Source of the DNA: Rattus norvegicus
Taxonomy: Eukaryota > Chordata > Mammalia > Rodentia > Muridae
Direction of reading: 5' to 3'
DNA: 64,000 nt
Assembly: GCF_036323735.1 (NCBI RefSeq)
Contig: NC_086019.1
Location: 241,408,602-241,472,601 of the forward strand
The notes under the pieces were generated by a model. It made no database searches, was not told where the DNA came from, and saw nothing but the letters and a program-made list of their open reading frames with translations. The first letter of the stretch is position 1. Each line of letters begins with the position of its first letter. Position numbers and translations under genes: made by a program. Below, in pieces: positions 58,601-64,000 of this stretch.

Positions 58601-59690
58601 CCAATCAGGCACAAATAAAGACTTCTTTTCTAAAGATGTCGGCTAACATTCTTCATGTTCTAAAGCTCCTGACCTAGGCAATAAGGCTAAAAAATGTCAT
58701 TTGAAGGACATGAAACTGATTGAAGAAAAGGTGAAAAATGGGAAAGGGCCATTAAGTTGACCTCTCCACAAGGAAAGAGCCATGGGGCATGGCTGAGTGC
58801 CGACCGTCAATTACTTGAAAGAGCAAAGTGTCCATTATCCTCTCTGTCACAAATACTTGAAAGACAATTCCATCATTCCCTTAGGAGGGAACTGCTAAGG
58901 GGCTGGGGTATGAAGCCAAGGCCTGTGTCTAGCCATACTGTTCTATCTAGGAACTTGCTCCTGACATCTAGGAATTTGTCCATCACCTGTTTCTTCAGCT
59001 GAGTCAAATCCATCTTCAGTTTTAAAGCTGCTGTCTCTTCAATAATCTATATTCTCTATTGTATTCCTACATGTGCTTTTATCCAGATTTCACCGTTTAC
59101 TTAAGATTCATAATTTTGAAATGCTTTAATTAATTCAGGTGGGTTTTGGGGTTTCTTTGTTTTGTGTTCTGCTTAGATTTTTCTAACGGATGGGTTCCTT
59201 CTAATATCTTCACGACCGTACTGAGTTGTGCTCCCTGGACATTCTTAATCGCAGCTCAGGGTCAGCACTCACAAAGGCATTCTCTTAAATGGCTTAGACG
59301 GGTTGATCAGCTCTAAAGTGTGTTTTAAGTGATTTAAAAACAAAATTACGAAAAAGAAAACATTATTTAGCGTAGGCTGTGTATCCTGTTCAGCAGCCTG
59401 ATGACTCCGGATACAGAAACGGTATCTGAGAAGTGGGAAAAGTGTAGCAGAAGGCATCTACAATTCAGGAAAAGCGAAAAGTTTAAGGAGTTGTAAAGAG
59501 CCTAGGGTTGTGACGTCACAACTCTTTAGGAAAACGATACGTGTCATCGCTGCATTTCAAAAGCATGTGACCTTTAGAAACTCACCACATTCATGTTTGC
59601 TTCAGGGTCCACAGCTGATATGGTCCCCGTTGGGCCCCCAGAAAGCAGGATCCCAACGACGAAACAGATCACCCGGCCTAGCAGTTGCAT
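30645..59690 (-). CDS. Lipa: Lysosomal acid lipase / cholesteryl ester hydrolase, nine coding exons
   Basis: Hydrolyses cholesteryl esters and triglycerides delivered to lysosomes. Coding exons: 59690-59586, 58335-58218, 45523-45325, 43531-43422, 41799-41663, 36544-36398, 35067-34996, 31765-31694, 30878-30645. They total 1194 nt, or 397 residues. All introns are GT-AG and the frame is continuous. The product is an acidic-lipase-family alpha/beta hydrolase: signal peptide about residues 1-26, HGFL oxyanion region at 84-87, nucleophile Ser172 in GHSQG, Asp343, and His372 in EWDHLD. Sequons: Asn34, Asn99, Asn159, Asn271 (formed across exons 7/8) and Asn319 (across exons 9/10). The position matching human Asn72 (rat Asn70, followed by Q-F) is not a sequon. 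Residue 175 after the nucleophile motif is Cys, where I recall Thr in human. No break or premature stop is seen. The exon 8 donor continues into a donor-copying minisatellite. Confidence 0.97.
31694..31765 (-). CDS. Lipa: Lipa exon 9
   Basis: 72 nt, phase 0 on both sides, coding residues 297-320 (VVKYHKLQAF to NYFHYNQ). Acceptor CTATCTTTTAG, donor CAG|GTAAGA. The final NQ joins Ser321 to make a sequon. Confidence 0.95.
31766..34720. other. Lipa: Lipa intron 8, main part
   Basis: Mostly unique sequence. It includes an (ATTC)n run with an adjoining B3 SINE (34134-34350) and a faint MIR-like phrase (TTCTACAGATGAGGCTC) near 33660. No additional exon is recognised. The splice-donor minisatellite lies at its 5' end (34721-34995). 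Confidence 0.5.
34134..34350 (-). mobile_element. (ATTC)n run plus B3-type SINE (minus)
   Basis: About ten ATTC units at 34134-34175, then the complement of a B3 SINE (GGCCAGAGGAGAACCGTGAG near 34229, and GCTGAGCCATCTGCTGACC at its head end). Confidence 0.65.
34721..34995 (-). repeat. Lipa: 30-bp minisatellite that repeats the Lipa exon 8 donor site
   Basis: Eight complete 30-bp units (34741-34980), a partial unit at 34721-34740, and the real exon/intron junction as the first unit (34981-35010). On the minus strand each unit reads TACCGCTGGGCTCAG then GTAAGCACACTGGGG. Six copies carry CAG|GTAAGC, identical to the real donor; two have CAG|GTATGC and one CAG|GTAAAG. Their last exon-like bases would be 34966, 34936, 34906, 34876, 34846, 34816, 34786, 34756 and 34726. 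Base differences show a partial 90-bp higher-order period. The exon 8 frame runs through the whole array with no stop. Confidence 0.95.
34996..35067 (-). CDS. Lipa: Lipa exon 8
   Basis: 72 nt, phase 0 on both sides, coding residues 273-296 (SRVDVYTTHC to HWTQ). Acceptor CATATCTTTCAG, donor CAG|GTAAGC. The same exon in human is the site of the common last-base splice mutation that causes exon 8 skipping in cholesteryl ester storage disease. The donor is immediately followed by the donor-copying array. Confidence 0.95.
35435..35527 (-). mobile_element. Partial B1 SINE (minus)
   Basis: TTGAACTCAAGGTTCTCCTG and GGAGTTACAGAAATGCACCA (then TGCCTGGCTT) are the complement of a B1 head and body. Confidence 0.6.
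35665..36185 (+). mobile_element. LTR-like rodent interspersed repeat
   Basis: It contains TGATTGGTGAATAAAGATGT and CCAATAGCTGGGCAGAAGAC, phrases I recognise from a common rodent LTR-type repeat, but I cannot name the subfamily. No internal coding sequence is present. Confidence 0.4.
36398..36544 (-). CDS. Lipa: Lipa exon 7
   Basis: 147 nt, phase 0 on both sides, coding residues 224-272 (DLFGQKQFLP to EKNLNM). Acceptor TTGTATTTTCAG, donor ATG|GTATGT. Encodes part of the cap region over the active site. The final N-M joins Ser273 to form a sequon. Confidence 0.95.
36758..36840 (-). mobile_element. Young ID element (minus) in Lipa intron 6, with a perfect target-site duplication
   Basis: The complement of an ID with both pol III boxes. 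It is flanked by an identical 14-bp direct repeat AAGTTTATGGTTAT at 36744-36757 and 36841-36854. Same orientation as Lipa. Confidence 0.95.
36985..37150 (-). mobile_element. B1 SINE (minus)
   Basis: A TTTGTTTGTTTTTGTTTG start, then TGTAGCCCAGGCTGCCCTTA and GGCTGGGATTATAGCTGTGA, the complement of a B1 element. Confidence 0.8.
37151..38309. other. Lipa: Lipa intron 6, unique part
   Basis: No exon or known repeat is recognised. Frames of 120 (plus) and 127 codons (minus) show no domain. Confidence 0.4.
38310..38740 (+). mobile_element. URR1-like rodent repeat in Lipa intron 6
   Basis: It begins with a diverged GTTGGGATTCTTATTACTTG end, has GGCAGAAGTTGAGGTAGAAG and TTGAGGGTTTTCTAGCCCCA internally, and ends GGTGACATAAAAACTAGACA. 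The family name is from memory. Confidence 0.5.
39850..39952 (-). mobile_element. Young ID element (minus) in Lipa intron 6
   Basis: A T-rich (tail complement) start, then the near-consensus complement with CTACCACTGAGCTAAATCCC. The flanks CCGTAGTTCTTAGTATAG and CTGTAGTTCTTTATAAC give an imperfect duplication. Same orientation as Lipa. Confidence 0.92.
40430..40790 (+). mobile_element. URR1-like rodent repeat in Lipa intron 6
   Basis: It starts GCTTTTCTATTGCTGTTATG with AACACTAACCAAGAGCAAAT, and ends with the CAGGTGGCAGTTACAGCCAA section. Confidence 0.5.
40978..41042 (+). mobile_element. Internally deleted B2-like SINE
   Basis: The head GGGCTGGAGGCGTGGCTCAG plus GGCTCACAACCA and an A-run. 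The middle of the element is missing. Confidence 0.55.
41043..41662. other. Lipa: Lipa intron 6, 3' (donor-proximal) part
   Basis: Unique sequence next to the exon 6 donor. No other feature seen. Confidence 0.4.
41663..41799 (-). CDS. Lipa: Lipa exon 6
   Basis: 137 nt, coding the end of codon 178 to residue 223 (FIAFSQMPEL to LPDLLLE). Acceptor TTTGCCCTGCAG, donor GAG|GTACTT. Continues the alpha/beta-hydrolase fold after the nucleophile elbow and enters the cap region. Confidence 0.95.
42600..42900 (+). mobile_element. B4-type SINE (plus)
   Basis: The tRNA-like head GAGCTGAGAAGGTAGCTCTC is followed by a B1-like section (CACGTGTGGTGGTCGGCACT) and a CA-rich end (ACACACACAAACATATACAC). Confidence 0.55.
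43010..43090 (-). mobile_element. Old ID-like SINE relic (minus)
   Basis: The complement of a diverged tRNA-like element (CATGCTAGGCAACCTCTCTA, then CACTGAGCCCCAGAACCCCA). Confidence 0.5.
43422..43531 (-). CDS. Lipa: Lipa exon 5 (nucleophile exon)
   Basis: 110 nt, coding residues 141-177 plus the first base of codon 178. Carries the nucleophile elbow GHSQG with Ser172 and the sequon Asn159-Lys-Thr. Acceptor TTTTGGATTATAG, donor ATAG|GTATGT. Position 175 is Cys. Confidence 0.96.
43532..44059. other. Lipa: Lipa intron 4, 3' part
   Basis: Unique sequence with no recognised element. Confidence 0.4.
44060..44610 (+). mobile_element. Solo-LTR-like element (plus) in Lipa intron 4
   Basis: Promoter-like GCTATAAAAGG at about 44201-44211, a long CT-rich section (44220-44460), and a poly(A) signal AATAAA near 44498 followed by CTATTCTATACTAGACCC, in the U3-R-U5 order of an LTR. 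No internal retroviral genes adjoin it, so a solo LTR is likely. Subfamily not named. It is antisense to Lipa. Confidence 0.5.
44346..44440. repeat. (CTGT)n/(CT)n pyrimidine tract
   Basis: CTGTCTGT units pass into about 20 CT units, within the LTR-like element. Confidence 0.9.
44669..44715. repeat. (TG)n microsatellite
   Basis: A long uninterrupted TG run preceded by GTATGTATGTATATG. Confidence 0.95.
44805..44920 (-). mobile_element. MIR SINE (antisense)
   Basis: CATTATCCCCAATTTATAGA plus TGAGGAAACAAACACC is the complement of a MIR core. Confidence 0.55.
44936..45051. repeat. (GGGA)n/(GA)n purine tract
   Basis: GAGAGAGGGAGA, then about ten GGGA units, then about 20 GA units. It lies about 275 bp from exon 4 on the donor side. 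The Leu/Ser- and Arg/Glu-rich frames here are artefacts. Confidence 0.95.
45325..45523 (-). CDS. Lipa: Lipa exon 4
   Basis: 199 nt, coding from the last two bases of codon 75 to two bases of codon 141 (PKPVVYLQHG to DEYWAF). Contains the HGFL oxyanion-hole region, sequon Asn99, and the conserved MGNSRGNTWSRKH stretch. Acceptor TGTTTTCCAG, donor TTCAG|GTATAT. The longer open frame that reads past both ends is intronic. Confidence 0.96.
45524..46196. other. Lipa: Lipa intron 3, 3' part
   Basis: Unique sequence, with nothing recognised beyond the exon 4 acceptor region. Confidence 0.4.
46197..46297 (-). mobile_element. Young ID element (minus) in Lipa intron 3
   Basis: A T-rich start, then CCGGAGCTGGGGATCGGACC and CTACCACTGAGCTAAATCCC: the complement of a near-consensus ID. 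Same orientation as Lipa. An opposite-orientation ID lies about 650 bp away at 46947. Confidence 0.93.
46310..49045 (+). mobile_element. 5'-truncated L1 (ORF2 C-terminal part plus 3' UTR), antisense to Lipa
   Basis: Recognisable L1 ORF2 text: TACTGGCATAAAAACAGACA near 46801, GCAGCTTTATTCATAATAGT near 47820, and GGACTATTACTTAGCCATTA near 47880. The 3' UTR follows (48060-49045), with a polypurine part near 48930-49000 and an ending of GTAAATAAATAACTTAATAA. Frames are broken by stops, so it is inactive. It is interrupted by the ID at 46947-47037. Confidence 0.85.
46947..47037 (+). mobile_element. Young ID element nested in the L1, with a perfect target-site duplication
   Basis: Near-consensus ID with an A-tail, flanked by the 14-bp direct repeat AAGAAATAGTGCTG at 46933-46946 and 47038-47051. 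The L1 sequence is continuous across the insertion. Confidence 0.95.
49046..49577. other. Lipa: Lipa intron 3, A-rich unique sequence
   Basis: Contains an A-rich AAAAAAAAATAACAAAAAG stretch near 49275-49315. Otherwise nothing recognised. Confidence 0.4.
49578..49612. repeat. (GTTT)n microsatellite
   Basis: About eight GTTT units. Confidence 0.9.
49613..50982. other. Lipa: Lipa intron 3, purine-rich then unique sequence
   Basis: 49613-49760 (GGTTTAATGAAAGAAGAAGA, then GGAGGCCGGCCATGGGCACG) resembles a rodent LTR end, unassigned. 49760-50982 shows no gene or named repeat. Confidence 0.35.
50983..51480 (-). mobile_element. (GA)n tract and LTR-like rodent repeat
   Basis: About 19 GA units at 50983-51021, followed by GAAAGTTTATTGTAGATAAA and a G/A-rich, otherwise unnamed block that looks like a rodent LTR read on the minus strand. 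At about 51411-51460 the phrase ACCTAACGGTGACCTACCTG occurs in two near copies. Confidence 0.35.
51481..52889. other. Lipa: Lipa intron 3, unique sequence
   Basis: An A-rich (CAAAA)n-like stretch at 52120-52160. No exon recognised. Confidence 0.4.
52890..53045 (-). mobile_element. MIR SINE (antisense)
   Basis: AAGATGAAGAAACAAACCCA followed by GAGAGGTTAAGTAAACTGCC is the complement of a MIR core, fairly well kept. Confidence 0.65.
53593..53634. repeat. (GT)n microsatellite
   Basis: About 20 GT units. Confidence 0.95.
53635..54814. other. Lipa: Lipa intron 3, unique sequence
   Basis: No exon or named repeat. Near 54197-54235 the phrase GAAGTTTGCTT occurs twice. Confidence 0.4.
54815..55010 (+). 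mobile_element. B4-type SINE (plus)
   Basis: The head GAAGATGGCTCAGTGGAAAA, an internal (ACCAA)n expansion at about 54880-54905, and a B1-like GACAGAGTCAGGAGGATTGT section. Confidence 0.45.
55583..55626. repeat. (CA)n microsatellite
   Basis: About 21 CA units. Confidence 0.95.
55800..55880 (+). mobile_element. Old ID-like SINE relic (plus)
   Basis: GCTTGCCTAAGCATGCACAA and GGGTTCAATCCCCAGCACTG show a decayed tRNA-like SINE with an intact B box. Confidence 0.6.
56522..56617 (+). mobile_element. Young ID element (plus) in Lipa intron 3, with a target-site duplication
   Basis: Near-consensus ID with a tail interrupted by AGAACC. Flanks repeat AAAAAATGGCGTGTA (56507-56521 and 56618-56632). Antisense to Lipa. 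The 120-codon plus-strand frame crossing it is an artefact. Confidence 0.94.
56633..58217. other. Lipa: Lipa intron 3, 5' (donor-proximal) part
   Basis: AT-rich unique sequence next to the exon 3 donor. No named repeat. Confidence 0.4.
58218..58335 (-). CDS. Lipa: Lipa exon 3
   Basis: 118 nt, coding residues 36-74 plus one base of codon 75 (TEIIMHWGYP to NQFDK). Acceptor CTTTTCTCCCCAG, donor AAAG|GTATGG. Start of the mature lipase, with the family motif GYPGEEHSVQTGDGYIL. The Asn at position 70 is followed by Gln-Phe, so it is not a glycosylation sequon. Confidence 0.96.
58336..59585. other. Lipa: Lipa intron 2
   Basis: Unique sequence, with no named repeat or extra exon recognised. Confidence 0.45.
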
Positions 59691-59724
59691 CTTTCTTCCG
59701 TTGAGAGTAGCCAGCCGAATTTTA
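59586..59724 (-). CDS. Lipa: Lipa exon 2 (start codon and signal peptide)
   Basis: The coding part is 59586-59690 (105 nt, residues 1-35). The ATG at 59690 has A at -3. It encodes a hydrophobic signal peptide (MQLLGRVICFVVGILL core) and the start of the mature chain, with Asn34 completing a sequon with Thr36 of exon 3. The donor is GTG|GTGAG. The acceptor is less certain; TGTGAAG ending near 59725 is the best candidate, leaving about 34 nt of 5' UTR here. Confidence 0.92.
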
Positions 59725-62149
59725 CTTCACAAACAGGCCTCGATAAATTAGGGCCTTCTTTAAAAGTCTTAAACCAAGTTTAGGAGAAATCAAATCCTAC
59801 ACGGAAGGCAGACAGGAACCGAACGACTGCAGCCGTCTCTGGTAGGGGAAAACATCAATTTGTTTTCACTAAGAGACCTCCAGGAGCATCGCCCCCAGTT
59901 AGCACGCTTGGCCTCATACACTCATGTACCACCACAAAGTGAAACAAACGATTTCTAGAGAAGCAGAATGTAGAGGAACCTAGGAGAAAAAAAAAGGGCG
60001 AACCCTAGAATTCCTCCACCTTTTCCGCTCTGCTTTAGAGGTAAATATATTTTTAAGTTCAGCCAACGTCATCTGCCGCTATATCTGAAATTTGGTTTTT
60101 TCCAGAAATTATATGTCAGGATTAAAATCTGTCACCCGAGTTAATAAAAATGAAGGGAGAGAGAAACTCTCCAACTCTCAACAAAGATCAGATCACCACC
60201 CGGATGGCTCGAAATTACACTGTAGCAAAGCACTGCATTTGCTAACAGTGAGGTAGTTCGAGTCTCTAACAGTGCTCAGACTAAGGTTAGAATGAAGGCC
60301 TTTAAAAAATTGATATGATCATTTTTAAAGACAGGCGCATGTATTCCTAAAGACTTGTACTTAAATTATAGAAGCTTTGTATATAATGACCAAAAACTGG
60401 AGGCTGGAGGTGGGGGTGGGGGTAGGGGTGGGGGCAGTCAAACCAAATAAGTGTCTAGTTAGACAAATTATACGTATACATACTTCACCAGTGAGCACAC
60501 AATCTAGACAAATCTCAAAATAATTATGTACATCAAAGAAGTCATGGAGAGGGTTAAAGAGAGGAGAGGGAAGGAATTGTTTCAATGTATATAAAACTTG
60601 GAGAAAATGTAACCTAGTTTATACTGGCAGAAAACAGATGAATATCTGGAGTGGAGAAAGGGCAGGAGGGGAAAGTCCCCAGGGACCTTCCGGATGGTAG
60701 GTATGCTCTTACTATGGAATATATTAATTTCCTGGTATTTGTACATGTCAAAACTTAGAAATTCCTACAATGAATCCTGCTAGTCAATGTTGACATCTCA
60801 ATCCTGTTCTTTGAGAATAATAATAGTAAACCCATCATTCCACATTTCTTAGAAAACTGGATCTCAGGACACTGCGATTTCTCCTGAAGTGATCTTTTTT
60901 CCATGCAAGAGTTAACCCCCAGCATTCCAGACAGCAGAGGGTGATCTCTGGAGTTTGTCCCAGCCACACGCTCTCAGGAACCAGCGTGGTTTTATGCAGC
61001 ACAGCCTACGGCTACCTTTTAACTTAAGGTTACTGTGCCAGAGGTCCTTCGATACTAGGGGAAAAAAAAAACCTGAAAGAGCGGGGGAGTGTTAAAAAAA
61101 ATAGATAAAGGTTCTCAGCTCAACTTAAAAATAAGCACATTTATTTTTGGAAGCCGTTTTTACAAAACCTGATACAGTCTCCGAAGGGCATTCACACACA
61201 GGGGTGATTGGGGAAGCTACTTCACGTGGAAGGTCACCCATTAGACTTCCTTCCAACAGAGCACTGTTGCTCAAAAACCTTGACAAGTAATTCTCACAGA
61301 AGAGGTTGTCTGACAAGACTCTGAGCTGGGTTTAGTGTGCTAGTCTAGGTACGCAGGGCACCTTTACCACAGTACCTATGGCTTTGCAAAAATCCAATCC
61401 ATTATCTGTCTGCCTTCATTTCACTGGAGAAAGGAAGTGGCGGTGGGGCAGAGCTGAAGTCTGATTCAACTTTGAGCCTCCAGGACTGTGGCAAGCAAGT
61501 CCTGCACAAACTAGTAGTACAAATGTTGCTTTTGAAAATCGGGCTGAAGCAGCTCGGCAGTTCAGAGGCAGATGAAAACAAAGGCGCGAAGTAGTTTTTC
61601 ACTAACTGCTAACTAAGCTACTGGCAATGCCCAGCCGCAGCAGTGCCTCCTACAGTCTGCTGCTTCTCTATAACTCGACAGTACTGCTAAGCTCACGTTT
61701 CAAGATAATGTGAATAAATCAGTCAAATACTGGAAGCAGAGGACTAGCTGATTATACAGCATATCACCGGAGTTTTTAAACAGGACCCACGCCCAAGTCT
61801 GCTGTTGACCGTGCACTTAGCTAACACTACGTGGGAGAACTAACGGGAGGAAAGGATGAAGAGGACTGCCTGTTCCCAATTCCAAGAACTCTGGGCAGAG
61901 TCCCTGACTGTCGATCGCGCCTGTCCAGGAAGCGGGAGGGCGACCAGGGAAAGACAGTCCACTTCTTGTTGATACCCACAGAATCGCCGCCCCCAAAGCA
62001 CCTTTGGATACCGGACACAGAACATGCTCCGGGAGCAGAGCAACTGGTGACCAGAGATCGTGGTGGGGGCTCCTCTCCCAGGCCTGGCGATCCGCAGGGC
62101 ACCAGCTCCCGAGACCGCTGCACAGAGCAGGCCCGAGGCAGTCACTCAC
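59725..62149. other. Lipa: Lipa intron 1
   Basis: Mostly unique sequence, including a short (GGGGGT)n run near 60410-60435. CpG density rises from about 61840 toward the promoter. No extra exon recognised. Confidence 0.45.
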
Positions 62150-62420
62150 CCGGAGTAGTCCTTCAACCTCAGTCTCCAGGAGCAGTGCCCACTACAACCA
62201 GGCGAGCATGGCCAACCAGGAGCCTACAGACCTGGTGGGAGGGCCGAGACGCCCCAGGCCTTTCGTACAGCCAATCAGAGCAGTCCACCACCGGGAAATG
62301 CCCCGTGACTCCACCCTTCCCGGCCATCGGCCCAGCCCCAGGAAAGCGGACTCAGATGAGCATGCGCCTTCTATCTGCCCAAGAGACTTGGCCCAGCCCC
62401 GGACTGCTCTGAGCCGAGCC
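61840..62420. promoter_or_regulatory. Lipa: CpG island over Lipa exon 1 and promoter
   Basis: GC-rich, with many CpGs compared with its surroundings. It holds a CCAAT box (CCAATCAG, plus 62271-62278), a second CCAA motif near 62212, and an NRF1-like GCATGCGCC at 62360-62368. No TATA box is seen, as in a housekeeping promoter. Long overlapping frames on both strands (up to 193 codons) follow from the GC content. Confidence 0.75.
62150..62210 (-). other. Lipa: Lipa exon 1 (non-coding, 5' end approximate)
   Basis: The donor ACTCCG|GTGAGTGA places the exon end at 62150. Transcription probably starts about 60-80 bp downstream of the CCAAT box, near 62200. The start is inferred, not seen. Confidence 0.6.
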
Positions 62421-63084
62421 CGTCTGAGCTTCCTTCTGCTCCCAAAGCCCATGTGTGTCTTTTATAACTAGCACTTAGCAGGGCATCCTAAACTTTTTCC
62501 TCTCATGACCCCCTTTCACTTCAGAAATTGTCGTTCAACCTCCACTAGATAGGTAAACGAAATAGGTATACCAATCAAGCATTTTTTGATAATAAATTAT
62601 AAAGAAAATTATTTCAAAACAATAATTTGGTATAGATAGATCTATATACATATATATTTGCCATTTTCTGCAAACAAAAACAAGTTGTTGTACTAGTGAG
62701 ACAGATGTGTCAACTTTTACAAAAAGATGTCTTGACTGAGTACTTGATACTGCTGGGATCCATAAAACGGTTTTCAGAATTGGTTGATATTTTGTTTTTA
62801 TAGGTGAGACCACTGCAGCCCATAAATACATAGCACAGAATGGCAGAAGTGTTTTTAGACACATTTCGAAAGTTGCTCGCAAGTTCTGTCCTATCTCTAA
62901 CCAAACTTCAGTTTAAGACTTTTTACGAAACTCAGTCAAGAAACCAAACAATAACTTTTAAAATCAAACGTTGTAACACAGTACAATTCAAAGGTATGCT
63001 AATTTTTACTTATATGCTGAGGAGTGGTGGTGGGAAAATATTAAAAACCTCGGCTTTGTATAATTTAAGCGTTATCTTTCTATA
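62421..63084. other. AT-rich sequence upstream of Lipa
   Basis: No gene, named repeat or clear motif. Confidence 0.4.
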
Positions 63085-64000
63085 ATAGCAGAAAACTTTT
63101 ATTAATCATTCCATTCGTTTACATCTTAAATGATATCCCACTTCCCAGTTAGCCCTCTACAAGCCTCCCTCCCACAACCTCCCTCTCATCCCTCCCCTTT
63201 GCCTCTATGAGAGTGTTACCCCACACACCCACCCCCTCCTGTCCTATCCTCCAGCATCTCCCTATGCTGCTGCATCAAACTTCCACAGGACCAAAGGCCT
63301 CCTCCCATGCACTGATGTCAGAAAGGCTATCCTCTGCTACATATGTTTCTGGAGCCATGGATCTCCTTGGTTGGTGGTTTATTCCCCGGGAACTCTGGGT
63401 GATCCGGCCACCTGATATTGTTCTTCCTATGGGGTTGCAATTGCCCTCACCTCCTCCAGTCCTTCTGCCAGCTCCCCCATGAAGGTCCTTGAACTCAGTC
63501 TGATGTTTGGCTCCAAGCATCCACATCTGCATTGGTCCATTGCTGGCTGAACCTCCCAAGGAGCAGCCATACCAGGTTCCTGTCAGCAAGTGTCCCTTAG
63601 CAACAGTGTCAGGTTTGGTATCTGCAGACAGGATGAATCTCCAGGTGGGCAGTCCCCGGAAGGCTTTTCCTTCAGACTGTTTCATTTTTTGTCCCTGTTT
63701 GTCCTTTGGACAGGAACATTTCTGGGTTAAAAACTTTGAGATGGGTGGGTGTCTACAGGTTCTCTCTCTCCTTCTCTGCTAAAATCATCCCCATTGGGTC
63801 CTGGGACCTCCAGTGACTCTCTCCATTTCCTCATCTCCCCTTTACATATTTTTATTCGATTTCCTGACCCTCTGTACCTCTCTCCTGTCCCCTCTAGTAC
63901 CTGATACTACCCCCTTCTATTTCCTTCCCTTTCTCTCTCCCTCCCAGGTCCCTTCCTCCCTCCACCTCCCACAATCATCCTGTTCCCCCCTCAATGCAAG
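63085..64000 (-). mobile_element. L1 3' end (minus), running off the window
   Basis: Read on the minus strand: a rodent L1 3' UTR with AGCAGAGGATAGCCTTTCTG and TGCAACCCCATAGGAAGAAC, ending in the A-rich terminus at about 63085-63100. It continues past the window end. Frames here are repeat-derived. Confidence 0.75.

Noticed and set aside
61831..62412. 193-codon plus-strand frame and overlapping frames in the CpG island
   Set aside because: Long frames on several strands and phases are expected from high GC. No domain, and the region is the Lipa promoter and first exon.
63275..63685. 136-codon minus-strand frame
   Set aside because: It is L1 3'-end sequence, with the same phrases as the other L1 fragments here.

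Overview
The window is mammalian and almost certainly rat (Rattus). It carries seven young ID-type SINEs (the short pol III repeat derived from BC1/tRNA-Ala that is amplified in rat), together with rodent B1, B2/B3 and B4 SINEs and rodent L1/Lx 3' ends. Introns are long with GT-AG boundaries, and a CpG-rich promoter sits near the right end. No bacterial, phage or CRISPR content is present.

Two protein-coding genes are supported, both on the minus strand. The first is Ch25h (cholesterol 25-hydroxylase), a single-exon gene of 298 codons at 19864-20760, with a CRE and GC-box promoter just upstream and an AU-rich 3' UTR. The second is Lipa (lysosomal acid lipase/cholesteryl ester hydrolase), which spans about 28.93-62.2 kb. 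It has a non-coding first exon in a CpG island and nine coding exons (59586-59690, 58218-58335, 45325-45523, 43422-43531, 41663-41799, 36398-36544, 34996-35067, 31694-31765, 30645-30878). These total 1194 nt, that is 397 codons plus a stop. Every boundary keeps frame and the Ser/Asp/His triad is intact.

Layout: 1-19.4 kb is gene-free sequence full of repeats, including a 61-bp minisatellite. At 19.4-20.9 kb is Ch25h. From 20.9 to 28.9 kb is an intergenic stretch with a duplicated CTCF-like motif near 27.4 kb. From 28.9 to 62.2 kb is Lipa, whose introns hold five young ID elements, an LTR, a truncated L1 and several simple repeats. From 62.5 kb to the end is intergenic sequence and an L1 3' end. 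From human synteny (FAS-CH25H-LIPA-IFIT), Fas should lie to the left and the Ifit cluster to the right; neither is visible here.

The two genes act in one cholesterol route. Lipa releases free cholesterol from cholesteryl esters in the lysosome, and Ch25h converts cholesterol to 25-hydroxycholesterol in the ER.

The most striking feature is a 30-bp tandem array starting exactly at the Lipa exon 8 donor. Each unit copies the exon-end/intron-start junction, so the real 5' splice site is followed by nine more donor-like sites at exact 30-nt steps. All are in frame and no stop intervenes, so use of any of them would add a multiple of ten residues.
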